Positions 31,901 to 43,600 of a stretch of 64,000 nucleotides of DNA are shown piece by piece. Each line of letters begins with the position of its first letter. Within the stretch, counting starts at the first letter, position 1. A program made the position numbers and the translations under genes. The stretch comes from Dipetalonema caudispina (Eukaryota; Nematoda; Chromadorea; Rhabditida; Onchocercidae): positions 1 to 64,000 of the forward strand of contig JABVXV010000034.1 in assembly GCA_013365325.1 (NCBI GenBank). Direction: 5' to 3'. The notes below the pieces were generated by a model. It was not told the DNA's origin. It made no database searches and was given only the letters and a program-made list of their open reading frames with translations.

Positions 31901-33554
31901 TCTCTATTGCTTCTAAATTAAATAAAAAATAAAAGGAAAATTCCTGCGAAAAATGTTTGAAATTATTGGCTACTACTTATCGTTTCATTAAAATTTTTTG
32001 CCCATTCATTACCACTTTTGTTAATTTCAATCATATAATTATTTTAAAAATTTGTAGATTCTAAAAAAGGCAGCAAATGTTATTGAATTTAATTTCAAAT
32101 ACATTGCTTTCTATGTGCAAACGACTTGTTTAATTGAATTATCCTGTCTACTTTATGCATATTTACAAAATTTGGAATGGAATTGGTTTGATACCATATT
32201 ATTCCTCATTTTCGTAGGTCAAATTACTTCATTCATGTTATCATTTATAGTACCAGCTTATCTCAATTATGAAAAGGTTTTTCTTAATTAATTTCTGATC
32301 TACACTAAAAATGATAAACTAGATGATGATATATTAAAGCTTGCATATAGATTTAATAATATTTATTCCTTATAAAAAAGATAGTGTAAATTATTTTATT
32401 TAATGAAACAATTTTAAATTAGTTTCAAATCTTTAAGTTAGTTTGGAAATGGTTTTTTTTTTTTTCTTTTTCTAATAGTTTTTTTTTTTTTTTACCTTTT
32501 GTAGCTTAGTTGCAAAAGTTTATTACTTTCAAATAAGCTATGATATGAATTCTCAAAAAATTCTGGTAACTATTTTATTTACACTTGTTATGATAGATAT
32601 AAATCGATAGATAATGTAAATGGAACTAATACTTCCAACCAATATGTTTGCTAATTTTTTTTTTTTTTTAAATTATTTTTAAATCTTTTTTTTTTTAATT
32701 TTTAAACCCTTTTTTTAGCACTCATTGATCAAAAGATTAACATTTTATAGAATAAAAAGATATTACAAATATGCCCAGAAATGTTTGAAAAACAAATGCA
32801 AGAGGATTCGAATGTTATATTAGCAGTTAGTTTCAACGAGAATTATTTATCTTTTTTTTTTTTATTGAGTTAAAAAGAAGTGGATTGAAGTTTGAAAAGC
32901 AAAAAAATTAGAAAAATTTTTCGAAGAATCACTTTTCATCTTTTATATTTCTGCAAATGTTAGTGGAGTACAGCTTAAGCGTTTTTTCTTTTTTCTTTTC
33001 AAAATTTTTATAAATTCACTGCAAAACGATTTCTGACAATACTTTAAAATCAATATGAAAATATTACGAAACTAAATATGATGCAAAAATTCTGTTAGTC
33101 TAATTTAAAATTACAATAGAAATTAAACTTTTGACCTCCCTATCTTTTACTATGAATATTATTTTAGCTTATCTAACTTTATATTTATTTCAATTCTTTA
33201 TACTTGCAGACTAAAGTGTTAATGTTTATGTATCAACTTAAAACAATGCCCATAATTTTTACTTCTGGTGGATTCTTTATTGTTAAACGTTCACTTCTTC
33301 TTACGGTGAGTTTTTTTTTTTCTACATTTTATTTTAATTTATTTAAGCATGTAATTGATTATGAAATAGACAAAGTTGGAAATGTCTTTAATTTGATCTT
33401 ACACCTATAAACATGATTATACTTGATTTTAAAAATGTTTTTTTTTTGACTTAAGCTTGCTTCGTTCATGCTGACATACGTTTTTCTGATGCTTCAACTT
33501 GGACAAACACCAGGATGTATGATGGACAATATGACACTTGAAACTTTTGAATAG
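28957..33554 (+). CDS. gustatory-receptor-like 7-TM protein (7tm_7 / GUR-LITE-1-EGL-47 type)
   Basis: Ten exons: 28957-29017, 29091-29311, 29654-29748, 30016-30203, 30979-31186, 31609-31663, 32058-32276, 32751-32825, 33210-33305, 33456-33554; 438 aa. Seven hydrophobic segments are visible: LLIYNILVIICL; TTANALFLA into ICTLFLYFI; LMLAVVFISSCITVLF; FFIDYYVAFMAQ into LMTCTILYFLP; IAFYVQTTCLIELSCLLYAY; ILFLIFVGQITSFMLSFIVP; and the last one from SGGFFIVKRSLLLT to LTYVFLMLQLG. The final TM carries TY(x)5Q, the hallmark of the insect/nematode gustatory receptor family, and the preceding loop is the usual short one with an RSLLLT exon end. Relatives include light or peroxide sensors and chemoreceptors; the ligand cannot be predicted. 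The least certain join is the donor at 30203 to the acceptor at 30978, the only phase-compatible pair I found that keeps a single TM3. The N-terminus (residues 1-60) is hydrophilic and acidic. Confidence 0.82.
31207..31256. repeat. CT-rich microsatellite inside the receptor gene intron
   Basis: A (CT)n run with TTC and TAT interruptions, 20 bases past the exon 5 donor of the gustatory-receptor-like gene. It is intronic and has no apparent effect on splice phases. Confidence 0.93.
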
Positions 33555-34699
33555 ATATTTTAAATATTCCATTCATCTTATCAGTTTGCTTACAATTTCG
33601 AAAGGTAAGAAAAATGTCGAGAAAAAAGTAAAAAGTGATATGTATACAGAAGTTAGAAAGGTATAGATGAAGAAATTTCAGCTTTACTCATGAAATTCAC
33701 GATAAATTGGATTGACGGTAAAATCAGTAAAGGATAGCATCGTAGAATCACTATTTAATGAATTTATTACATTCACAAAACTAATTCCGTATAATTTGCC
33801 TTCCTTGTCATTCTACAATATACTTACTCCTATCCACGGCTAATTATTATAATGGATAGATTGTTAATATCATTAATAAATCAACAAAGATAAAACTTCA
33901 ACTTCAGAATCTTATCAAATTCTAAATGATAAGAATGGTAAGAAATTCCCAACCATGTTTCAGTTGAAAAGAAGTTGCTTGCTATGCGGGATGCAGTTGT
34001 TTACTTGTTTTCCATGTTTATTACTGCACACAGGCTGTGGGAATACAAACTGGAAAGATAAATGTTTGGTAAAATGTTTTTTTTTTTCCTTTTGAAAAAG
34101 CTGTTGCATAACTTTAAATCCTACAGAACATGCCGTCAACAATTGACCTGATCAGGAAGTTTTGGAAAGTCATAATGAAACGAAGAAAGCATTACATTGT
34201 TTATTCAACTGCTTTATAAGGAAACAAGATACAGAAACGTGTAAAACTTTGCTCAATTCCAAATCTTTTCAAAAGATGGACTTTTTACATTTTGTTACAG
34301 AAAGAGAGAGGATGAGTGGATTGCGTTAACATTTACAGTCTAGAAAATTCTACGTTTGTAAAAGTTAGAACTTTCCTCCAAAAGCAAAACTTTATATGGC
34401 ATTAATTAAAGAATAACGGATCGTTCTTATCATTTAAAACTGATCAGTGCTTCGAGAGAGAAGTTCAGATTATGGTCGTACACTGTAATTCAGAAAATAT
34501 CGATGTACGGGTGTGTCATATAATAAGGAACTATGACAAATTGGTGGTAAAATTATGAAATCCTCGGACATATACTGGAAACTAGGAGAACAATTATGTA
34601 AATGTGCAAAATTTATATTTGATATAAGCAAATATGCATTAAACAAGAAAACTCTGCCTTGTATTTAGGTCTAAATGCAATCCTGCCCACTCAATACTC
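33555..34699. other. convergent intergenic region
   Basis: This lies between the + strand receptor gene and the - strand rab-7 gene, so it holds both 3'UTRs. AATAAA occurs on + at 33875-33880. On the - strand AATAAA is read from 34205 to 34200 and could end the rab-7 transcript. Both assignments are inferred from the hexamer only. Confidence 0.5.
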
Positions 34700-36730
34700 T
34701 CAGCAATTACAACCACTAGATGGCTGTGTCGTTTCCCGATGATCCAAGCGAATCTGATCCGGAAATTCCGGAAAATCCTGCACATCTTGCGCTTCGCGCT
34801 TTAAAGCATCACGAGCAATTTCAATAAATGCTTGCTCTACGTTCACAGCTTCCTTGGCCGATACCTAAAATACGATAACAAATAAGAAGGCTTGTAAATA
34901 GGTATAGTTTGGACAGTAATAAATTGACAGTCCACAACCTGTTTACACATAACTAGGCAGGATTGGTGGAGCTATCTTTAATAACTTCCAGAATCATCAA
35001 ACTTTGGTAACCAAACCAAAATTTAAAAAAGCCAATTAAAATGATCCAGACCAGACCAAGGAAAAATAGCATTAACGAGCAGAGCTGATAAAAATCTGTA
35101 TTTAACGTCCAGCAGTAAAGAATACTCCAGTCCCAACTTCTATTAAGCTATATGAAAGGATCTCGACTCCTTATTCTGTAAAAAACATTGAATGCCTAAC
35201 CTCATAATATTTGATATTGTTTTTTGTCTGGCACCACGCTTGGGCTCTTTTGGCACTAACGGCACGTTTAGCTTCTAGATCAATTTTATTACCCAATAAC
35301 ACGAATGGGAAATGCTCCGGATCGCGTGGACTAAAAATCAAATAATATTAGTTATTCGATCTTCACCTTCCATCAAAGCTTTCTCGCTAATTCCTCTGTT
35401 CAGTACATTGCTCATCGGTATGGCCACAGAAATAAATCTTGCACTGCTTATACGAAACAACATTTGACAAATAATGTATTTCTCATTAAAAGCTGACATC
35501 ATGGATGAGACACCAAACAAAAACCATCCATTCGCTTGTGAGGAGGTAGAGAGATCCAACTGCTCTCGTAACATTAAATCATAAATCATTCATGCCTTTC
35601 TTGGAATAAAAATCTACTTGTTCTAGATATTAGTATTACAATTAAAAAATGCATATATGCAGTACATTCTTATTAATAATGCAGCAAACACAGTCTTTAC
35701 CAAAAATATATTAAAAACGAACCTTGCTTGAATCAAAAATTCGTCTCTCCATGATTCAAGACTTCTAAATGAACTGGCGTTAGTGATATCATAAGTAAGC
35801 ACACAACAATCCGCTCCTCTGTAGAAGGCAACACCCAACGACTGAAAACGTTCTTGTCCAGCTGTATCCCAAATCTGCAAAAAACAGTTTCTGGCATCAC
35901 CGTTCTAACTCAGATCTTACTAATTTCCAAATTGTAAATCAGAAATTTAATATATATAACTCTTTATAATCAACATTTATAGATCTTACATAACACTGAT
36001 ACCTTATAATTTATGACGCACTCAAAAATCACGGAAGTAATAGCATGTGATAAAAATAATCTTACAAGGAAAGATATTATCTGAATAACGCCTTATTAAC
36101 TGCATGAAAAACGGATTCTGCCCTTAAAACAGATACCAATTCAGATTAAAAAAAACTCTTTCTCAGCTTTGAATTCTTGGACTACTTAATCAATTATAAA
36201 CGATGAGTAGAAGCACAAAGATATACAGTAACATATAGAATATAACCAGCTTTGTTTGAATTCAAATTAAGAAAGACAACAGAAAAGCAAGCAATTTCAA
36301 CTTAATCAAATTGCAAATAATGTAGACTGTTCACCGATATATGATGGTGATATACTTGAATCACTGAATCATTTGTTGTTTCAAAAACATCCAAATAACC
36401 TTCTATAAGTTCATCAAGCATTCCTTTACACAATAGGAGGAACGTACTTCAAATATTTATTAAATCTCGCCTGTTCATCTACAGCCATGCTCAAGATTTC
36501 AAATTAAACCTTAAAGAATAAACAAAACTCTGACCAACCTGCATAGTAACAGTTCGATCACCAACTGCTATATCCTTTGTGAGGAAATCAGCACCAATTG
36601 TTGCTTTATACTGATTACTGAATTTCTTGTTTACATATTGATTCATTAGTGATGTTTTGCCAACACCCGAATCACCTAGTATGATTACTTTGAGAAGAGC
36701 TTTTTTGCGACCACCGCCGGGTGCTGACAT
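34700..36730 (-). CDS. rab-7: small GTPase RAB-7
   Basis: Four exons on the - strand: 36539-36730, 35723-35874, 35201-35330, 34700-34864; 212 aa. All GTPase motifs are present: P-loop GDSGVGKT (19-26), switch [10 protein letters not shown] with Thr44, switch [11 protein letters not shown] (66-74) with Gln71, NKID (129-132) and SAK (160-162). The effector region and the sequence [10 protein letters not shown] are those of Rab7 rather than other Rabs. The C-terminus is CNC, a double-cysteine geranylgeranylation signal. Rab7 controls maturation and fusion of late endosomes, phagosomes and autophagosomes with lysosomes. An N-terminal SAPGGGRKK extension and a slightly longer C-terminal linker make it about five residues longer than human RAB7A. 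The start is the first ATG after an acceptor and is followed directly by the conserved core. All catalytic residues are intact. Confidence 0.98.
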
Positions 36731-36753
36731 TATGGTAGATGCACGTAAATAAA

Positions 36754-36760
36754 CTGAAAT
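36754..36760 (-). promoter_or_regulatory. candidate trans-splice acceptor for rab-7
   Basis: ATTTCAG is read on the - strand and ends 23 nt before the rab-7 ATG. The short 5'UTR after a consensus acceptor is typical of spliced-leader addition. The alternative is a 5'UTR intron whose first exon could be the GC-rich island near 39050-39220. Confidence 0.45.
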
Positions 36761-39700
36761 ACCAAAGAAATATTAATGAAAAATTTCAAATCCAGTCTTC
36801 TAAACGGCAAGACGTACTGAAAATGAAGTCTATGAATTGTACAGCGAATCCATAAAAGCTCCAATTTTTTTCTTCCCATTAAGGAACCCCAAAAATCGTG
36901 CCTTTTCCCTTTGCGTTATTCAACATTTCCCTGTCAAAGGTTTGATATTACAAAGAATGCAAGAATGCAGTCCCGGTAAAATATTTTTAAGAAAATATAA
37001 AACAGCAATTTTCTGTGTGAGAAAATGAATCATCTAAAAAGAGAAGCGAACAATAGCATGTGAACTCATAAGTAAGCTTCCATTGAACCAATACAAATTC
37101 AGTTACAAGGAAAAGCGTGTAAACTTAAAACTTTACTGTTTCAATAACTGGCAGACAAGGACATTATTGGGCATAATTATCTTTAATTTCTAGAAGCATA
37201 TATGTATATCTTTCATTCCTAAGCAGCCTGGACAAACGTGCGCTCAGAATATTTGTTACGCTTGTAGTGTAGCTTCTATTCTGCTCAGAAAACAGCCCTA
37301 ACTCTTAAAAGCCTGAAATAAACCAGAAATGTGCAGCATAGCCAGTAAGCAACCATAAATCAGGAACTTTTCTAAATTTACATCAGTTGAAAGCGGTGAA
37401 GACTACTTTAATTTTTCCCATTACTAACAAACAAGGTGATAAAAAAACCATTTTATCCTCATAATATAGCCCGAAACAAAGTCGCATTCGTAGAATAGAC
37501 ACGAATCCAAAATAATATTATCAAATACTTGCAAGAATTCCATAGGACTTCCAGTAAACAAAGCATCCCTGAAATTTATTTTTGACAAAATTGTTGCAGT
37601 TTTTGCAAAAATCTCTCGTTTAAACAAAATAAATGGGTGATTTTGATGACAGCACCAGGAAGTATTCACAATGTATATTTAAAAAAAAGCTTGACCAACA
37701 AACATCACTACCATCCTACAATTGAGCGATAAATTTTTTTATCAATAAAATTTCTCTAACCATTTCAAAGGGTAATGACTCAATCAAAACAATCAGCAAG
37801 AAAAAAAAAAAAAAAGCTAGTACTTGTTTAATCCAACAATTACATACCGTCACTGACATCCAGAAATTTTCACTCAAGAAAGTTTAATATGTCAGTATTA
37901 GTCTTTCTTAACATAGTCAAGTTCAGTGGGGAGAAATGGCAGTGAGATGATTGAAAATATTGATTTTCTGCAACAACGAATAATTCTAAGAAAGAAAGTA
38001 CGCAAATTTTATGCTATGCTAATCCATGCAGAGAATTTCAATACATTCAAAAGTTGTTATTCGTAGTGGATTTTTAAAAGAAAGCTAAACAAACACCAAA
38101 AATAATTACATCTGGTAGCAGCGAAAAATGAAGCATTGTTGCTTGATTTCTAAACTACATTAAAATTCTAAATAACAGGTAAAGCAGAAAATCAGAAATC
38201 GCGTGCCATTATAACAAAAAAAAAAAAAAAAAGGATGTCAAAAAATTGGGAACCTTTCTTTATAAACAAATTGAAAAAAAAAAAAAAAAAAAAAGGATGG
38301 CACGAAACAAGACCTTTCTGCTTATTTTAAACGAGAATATGGCAATGATGTGAATCAGAACAGCCAAAGTATATGGAACAGGCAACAGCTGAATGTACAA
38401 ACGGAAGGATGAAGATAGTGCGGGAGACATAATGACTTAATGGTATATGATAATTTTTGCAACAAGTCCTTTTTTTTTTTTAACTAACTGTTTTAGGTAA
38501 TTAGAAAAAAAAGATCCCTAAAGTAATTTTAAATTACCCATCTGATTCTTTGCATAAATTGACTGGCAAATTTCCAAGGAAAAAATCAGAATACAGTGAA
38601 ATTTAAGATGGAATGAGTATGGACCAAAAGCAAATAACATTACAAATAACAAGTAGTTTACATGATCTTTGATCTCCATAATAACACGTCACGTACTGAG
38701 ATCTAAAATGACAAAGATCAACAAACTATGACTATTTGACAGAAACAGTTAACTGTAAGATGCTAAAGTAATCAAAGAGGAGAGGACAGACTCGTTTTTT
38801 TTTTTTTCAAACAAAAATAAGAGTATATTGAACTCGAGAAAAGTGTAGCTGAGAAGAATCTCGAAATGAAATAGATGGAATAAAATTAACCATAATATAT
38901 GATGATATGCAAGAATATGCATATAAGAAATGCTATGCATTCAATTTGTTTCCTGATTAATGAAATTTTATTTGAAGTATATAGTTGAGATGCAAGTAGT
39001 TAAATCATGGCAAGGTGTAAGTATTGTTAAGAAGCAAATGTATTAAGCAGAGGGGGACTTCTTCTCCGGAATCTTCCGGGAGACCTCGGAACTCTCTCTT
39101 GCCAATCGAAGACCACGGATCTCAGAACAATCATCGATGTCCAAACAGCTTCCGAAAACCTATCGCCGCATACCGTACCTGAATATTCGGCATGAGACAA
39201 CAATGTTTTGAAATCTATCATCTAATGCAGCACAAAGGTATCCTTGCATTGATAAACCAATGAAACAAATAATCCAACTTATTTATGTGTGTAACACTTA
39301 AATTTGACAGAATTTAATAATTATCCTAATTAATGCTTAATGATCTGAAGAAGTTGATGCCTCATGATGAATAGTATAAAACTAATGAAACTGCTACTTA
39401 GAATTTCCTGTGTTACAACTGTGGTAATTTGCCCAAAATTTTTTATACTGTTTATCTGCAAATGTTTAATAGCTCATTTTACCACTAGGAAAGTTTCGAA
39501 ATAATTACTAAAAAAATTCCTTCCAACAATTATTTAAATTCTAACTCTCCTTACTAAGCTATTATTCATCTTCAGGTTATCTTATTTGCCGTTATGAATG
39601 TAAAGACACTCTCCCGCTATTTTGATATCTATGTAATAGGTTAATAAAATGCAAAATGAGGCTTAATAGTTCCTTCGAAGGGTAATTTAACTTACTATGC

Positions 39701-40607
39701 ATTACCTAAATTGTCGTTTGCAAACGAAAAAAACTTTTTTCTGGGATGAATAGTTTATATGTAAAATGAAATTATCCATGAAATGAGTCAGATGAATTAA
39801 ATGGAGAAAATGTAAAGTAATGACATTCCTATCACAGTGAAATAACCAGTAAGTATAAATAAAGGAAATGCAAGGCAGCAAGTAGACGCTATACTCAGAA
39901 AACGAAAATTGAAGGCGGCAATGCAATGGTTGCCAAAGAGTATAATAAAATTATAGCCATTGCAACGAAGAAATTAAATTTGAATTAAAACACATATGAA
40001 ACTAGAAGTAAAAGCAGTGGCCAAAATTAGTAGAGCAATTGAATTATGTATTTCACAAATTAACTTGCAATAAGAAATAAGAAGGAAACTGCAGTACAGT
40101 TACTGGGAATCAATTATAGAGGTAAATGAAAGTAAAAAGTTTTTTGGATATTTAAAGGTAGGATATGTAATACTCCTTTGGGGCTGCACACTCTCCTATA
40201 ATTCCTTAAAAAGGATACAAATTGATAAACAGAAACCTTATAACACACCAACAGAAATATTGTTCAAGATGAAATTTGAAATTAAACCGAAGTCATTTTA
40301 GACAACATAGAAAAAACTGAAAATGAGAACATCAAATTATTCACAAAACTATTTCCTCAGCAATCAAGGTATTACATAGCCAAATAATTATAATGAGTGA
40401 GCAAAATTTTCACGAGTAAGTTTATACTTCCTAATTTCACCTAAACCCTGCTTGCCGAATAAATGCATTTGTAAAAAATTGTCCTCAAAATTTTCAAAAA
40501 AAAATAACAGGAAACGATAGTAATAAAAACCTACATTACATAGTGACTGGTTCTGAATTTTAGCGTAACAGCAAAGTTTTAAAAAAAATTACATGAAGGA
40601 ACGGAAC
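36761..40607. other. region between rab-7 and the GILT gene, with one GC-rich island
   Basis: Both neighbours are on the - strand, so this is the rab-7 upstream region and the GILT 3'UTR. It is AT-rich, with poly(A) runs at 37800-37815, 38216-38232 and 38275-38294. One block at 39046-39195 is clearly GC-richer, with CCGGAATC/CCGGGAG, a CCAAT element and a possible - strand donor (TTCAG then GTACGG). No coding exon was found. Confidence 0.55.
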
Positions 40608-43600
40608 TTATTCTTGCTCCTTGCATTGGTCTGGTACAGGATTTAGCGTATCACAAAGATTCTTTTTCAGGTCGTAGAATGCATCACTCGAGCGTTTTTC
40701 GTTAATCATAATCCAAGGAACGAAATTCAATGGTGGTTGCAAGCGTTTTGTTTCTGCACCTGCTTTTGCTAAAAGTCTTCTTCCTTCTTCTCCTTCAGCG
40801 CATCGTAGGATGCTGAAATACTCAGATGATAGTAATGCATCAATACAGGCAAAGGAATTTCCAAAACTGAAAAAGAAAAGAATCGATGAATACCTTAACA
40901 ACAAACGACCAATCACTAAGGGATAACATAATGCCTAACTAGTGAATATCTCATACTTCCTCTATAATAGCAGAAAAAGATGTACCCGAGCCTAATCGTC
41001 CAACCAAAAGTGTACTTGAGCAAAAGTACCGTATCTTATCTTTGCAAATATATATGTCTACATATATACAACTCTACCTAAAAACTTAATTATGAAGTGT
41101 ACAGCTCTTTCCACTTAAACAAACAAATTACCAGCAACAGAGAAAACAACATCCTATAAATCAGACTATTTCTGTTAGCTCTAAACTTCATTTAACTTTT
41201 TATCCTGCAGTTTTCTGCTGAAATTAACCTTTTCTTGGATACAACAAGTTTGGATAAGCATTTTGACCCAGCTGAACGAAGATCGCGCTTTCCTTGGATA
41301 CAAGATATTACTGGAACATACTGATGTGGATTCCTAACCATTGCAATCACGCAGTTCATAAGTTGATTCAGTTCGCATTCTGGCGGTCCATGCTGACATT
41401 CACAACTAAAAAATAGAAAGGTCGACAAATAATAATAAGCAGCCATAAACTTTAATGCAACAAAATTATCGCCTCGTCCAGACTAATCTATTTATTTCCT
41501 TATACAACCTGCCCAGCAAATAATTCTTCCAATAACACTCAACATAAATAGAAAAACCCCCTCAAACAAAAAAGCTACGAAGAACAAGAAATTGTGGAAA
41601 CAAAGATCCGAATTACCGTCGCTAATAAAGTTCAACCAAACACCATACGGTTAATATGTAATCCACATATCTTGATAACATATTAGTATTGCTTCAGCAA
41701 AATTTTAAAATTACCTATAGTCATTGTCAACTGGGTCACACTTTGCTTTGCCGAAAGGTACAATTTTAAGCGAAATCCTATTTGTTACTGACAATTCTTG
41801 CCATGTTGATAGAAGTTGTCGATGAACAAAACGCGAGGTATCCGGACATTGTGCTTCGATATATACCGTTAAATTTACTATATTATCACCGGAGATTTCT
41901 GACGCTTCTGGTTTAAATGGCTGAAGGTGTAAAAGTTTGTTTCAAAACCTTGAAACTAATTGGAGATCATTAATGAACAAATTTACTTTTCTGAATAATT
42001 TATCTGAACCCTGTATTAGGCACCCTGCTTACTGCGGCAAGCAAAACTTCCTAATACTGATGATTATTCTGGCGTGAATCAAAGCTGACCTCACTATGCC
42101 GCTGAAGTTCATTAATGACAGCGCAACTCGATCAAATCAAGTATACTTGAAAATTTAAAATATACTTAACAATTTGCTATTATGTGAGGAAAAAGAGAAA
42201 AGATGAAAGAAAAATGAAGAAAAAATCATTTCATGTTCGATAAACATTAATCTCAACAGGAGAGAAGTCGAGAAGGCAGACTCAAGGCGTCGTACTAGTC
42301 ATTTCTATTTCTTGGAAAAAGATGAAAAACTTTTCCAAAGAAACATCAGTTGTTCAAAAAAGTACTGAAACTTCATAATTCTCAACATTTTGATTTCATC
42401 TGAACTGACTTTGCTTTGGCCGAAACGTCCCCATAATTTTGACTTTGGGATCAAAACTTGATTCGGAATATCTTTTTCTTCCCCGTTCTAGTTTATGACT
42501 CTTCGAGGAAATTTATTATTGTTCTTTTCTCCATCAATCCCTTTCTCTTTCTGTGCAAAAGGTTCAAAATTCTCTAAGATTTGATCAAGTTTCGATATAA
42601 TTTGAATGAGTTGTATGAAATGTAAAATTAGTACAGTTACAAGGTAAAAGCAAATAATTCCTTTCAGCGTTGGCATAAGATAGAGATGATTTTAAGTAAA
42701 ATAGTTTCATTTCTATATGCTTAAATGTTTTAGAAAGTTGGTCCTTGAAAAGCCAATGACTATCCCAAGCCAAATCTGAATTCTCTAAGTTTTTTTAACT
42801 TAGTCATCAAATTTCATACCAACCGGATGAATGTTTGTATTGTGGAAATAGTACAGTTCATCAACAACACCAAAAATCTGTCATAATTAGAGATATGTAA
42901 ATCTAAACATGTCAGATCGTGAATTACATCAAAATATCTATTCTAGAAGCTTCAGAGTAAAGTGAAGATGGAGTGCACAGAAAGCTGAGAGCAAAAAAAG
43001 TATAGTGGATTTGAAAGCCCATGCAGTTTAAGTGCTAAAAGTCGGCTTCTCATATGGAGGGAGAACACTGATTCGAAGAATGCGATCTAACAAAATTCCG
43101 ATGTAATTTCCATCGAGAAAATGTCAAGATCTCAACTGCTTATGCCAGATGAGTAGAATGATAGGTAAAGCATAGCAAAGAAAGGACATTTGCAAATATG
43201 GTAGGAAAAATAGTAAGTTCATAAATCCAGAGAAATTTCAATAAACAGTAAGATGTAAACTGAAAAACATTATTTCTTTAAAAATGACAGTTGTTTGATT
43301 CACGAAGAACTTTTCCAATTTTTTTAGAGGTTTCTTCGAATATAGATTGAATAAAAATTTAAATTTTGATAGACTTAATTACAGACTTGCTTTTTGGAAA
43401 AGTCTTCTAGAATCAATGTACTTCATCCATTCGAATCAAAAGCGTTAATTAAAGAACTGTAACTGTTAAGCAACTGTTATCAAAATTATGTCATCAAAGC
43501 TAATAAAAAATGCTTTGACGTATTCAATTATTAGAAAAAAAAAAAAATAACGATAGTACCTGGAAACAGATAAGTCATTCCAAAAAAAAGATAAGAAAAG

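Noticed and set aside
35338..35589. 83-codon frame on the - strand inside rab-7.
   Set aside because: Lies wholly in intron 2 of rab-7, has no motif, and the exon phases close without it.
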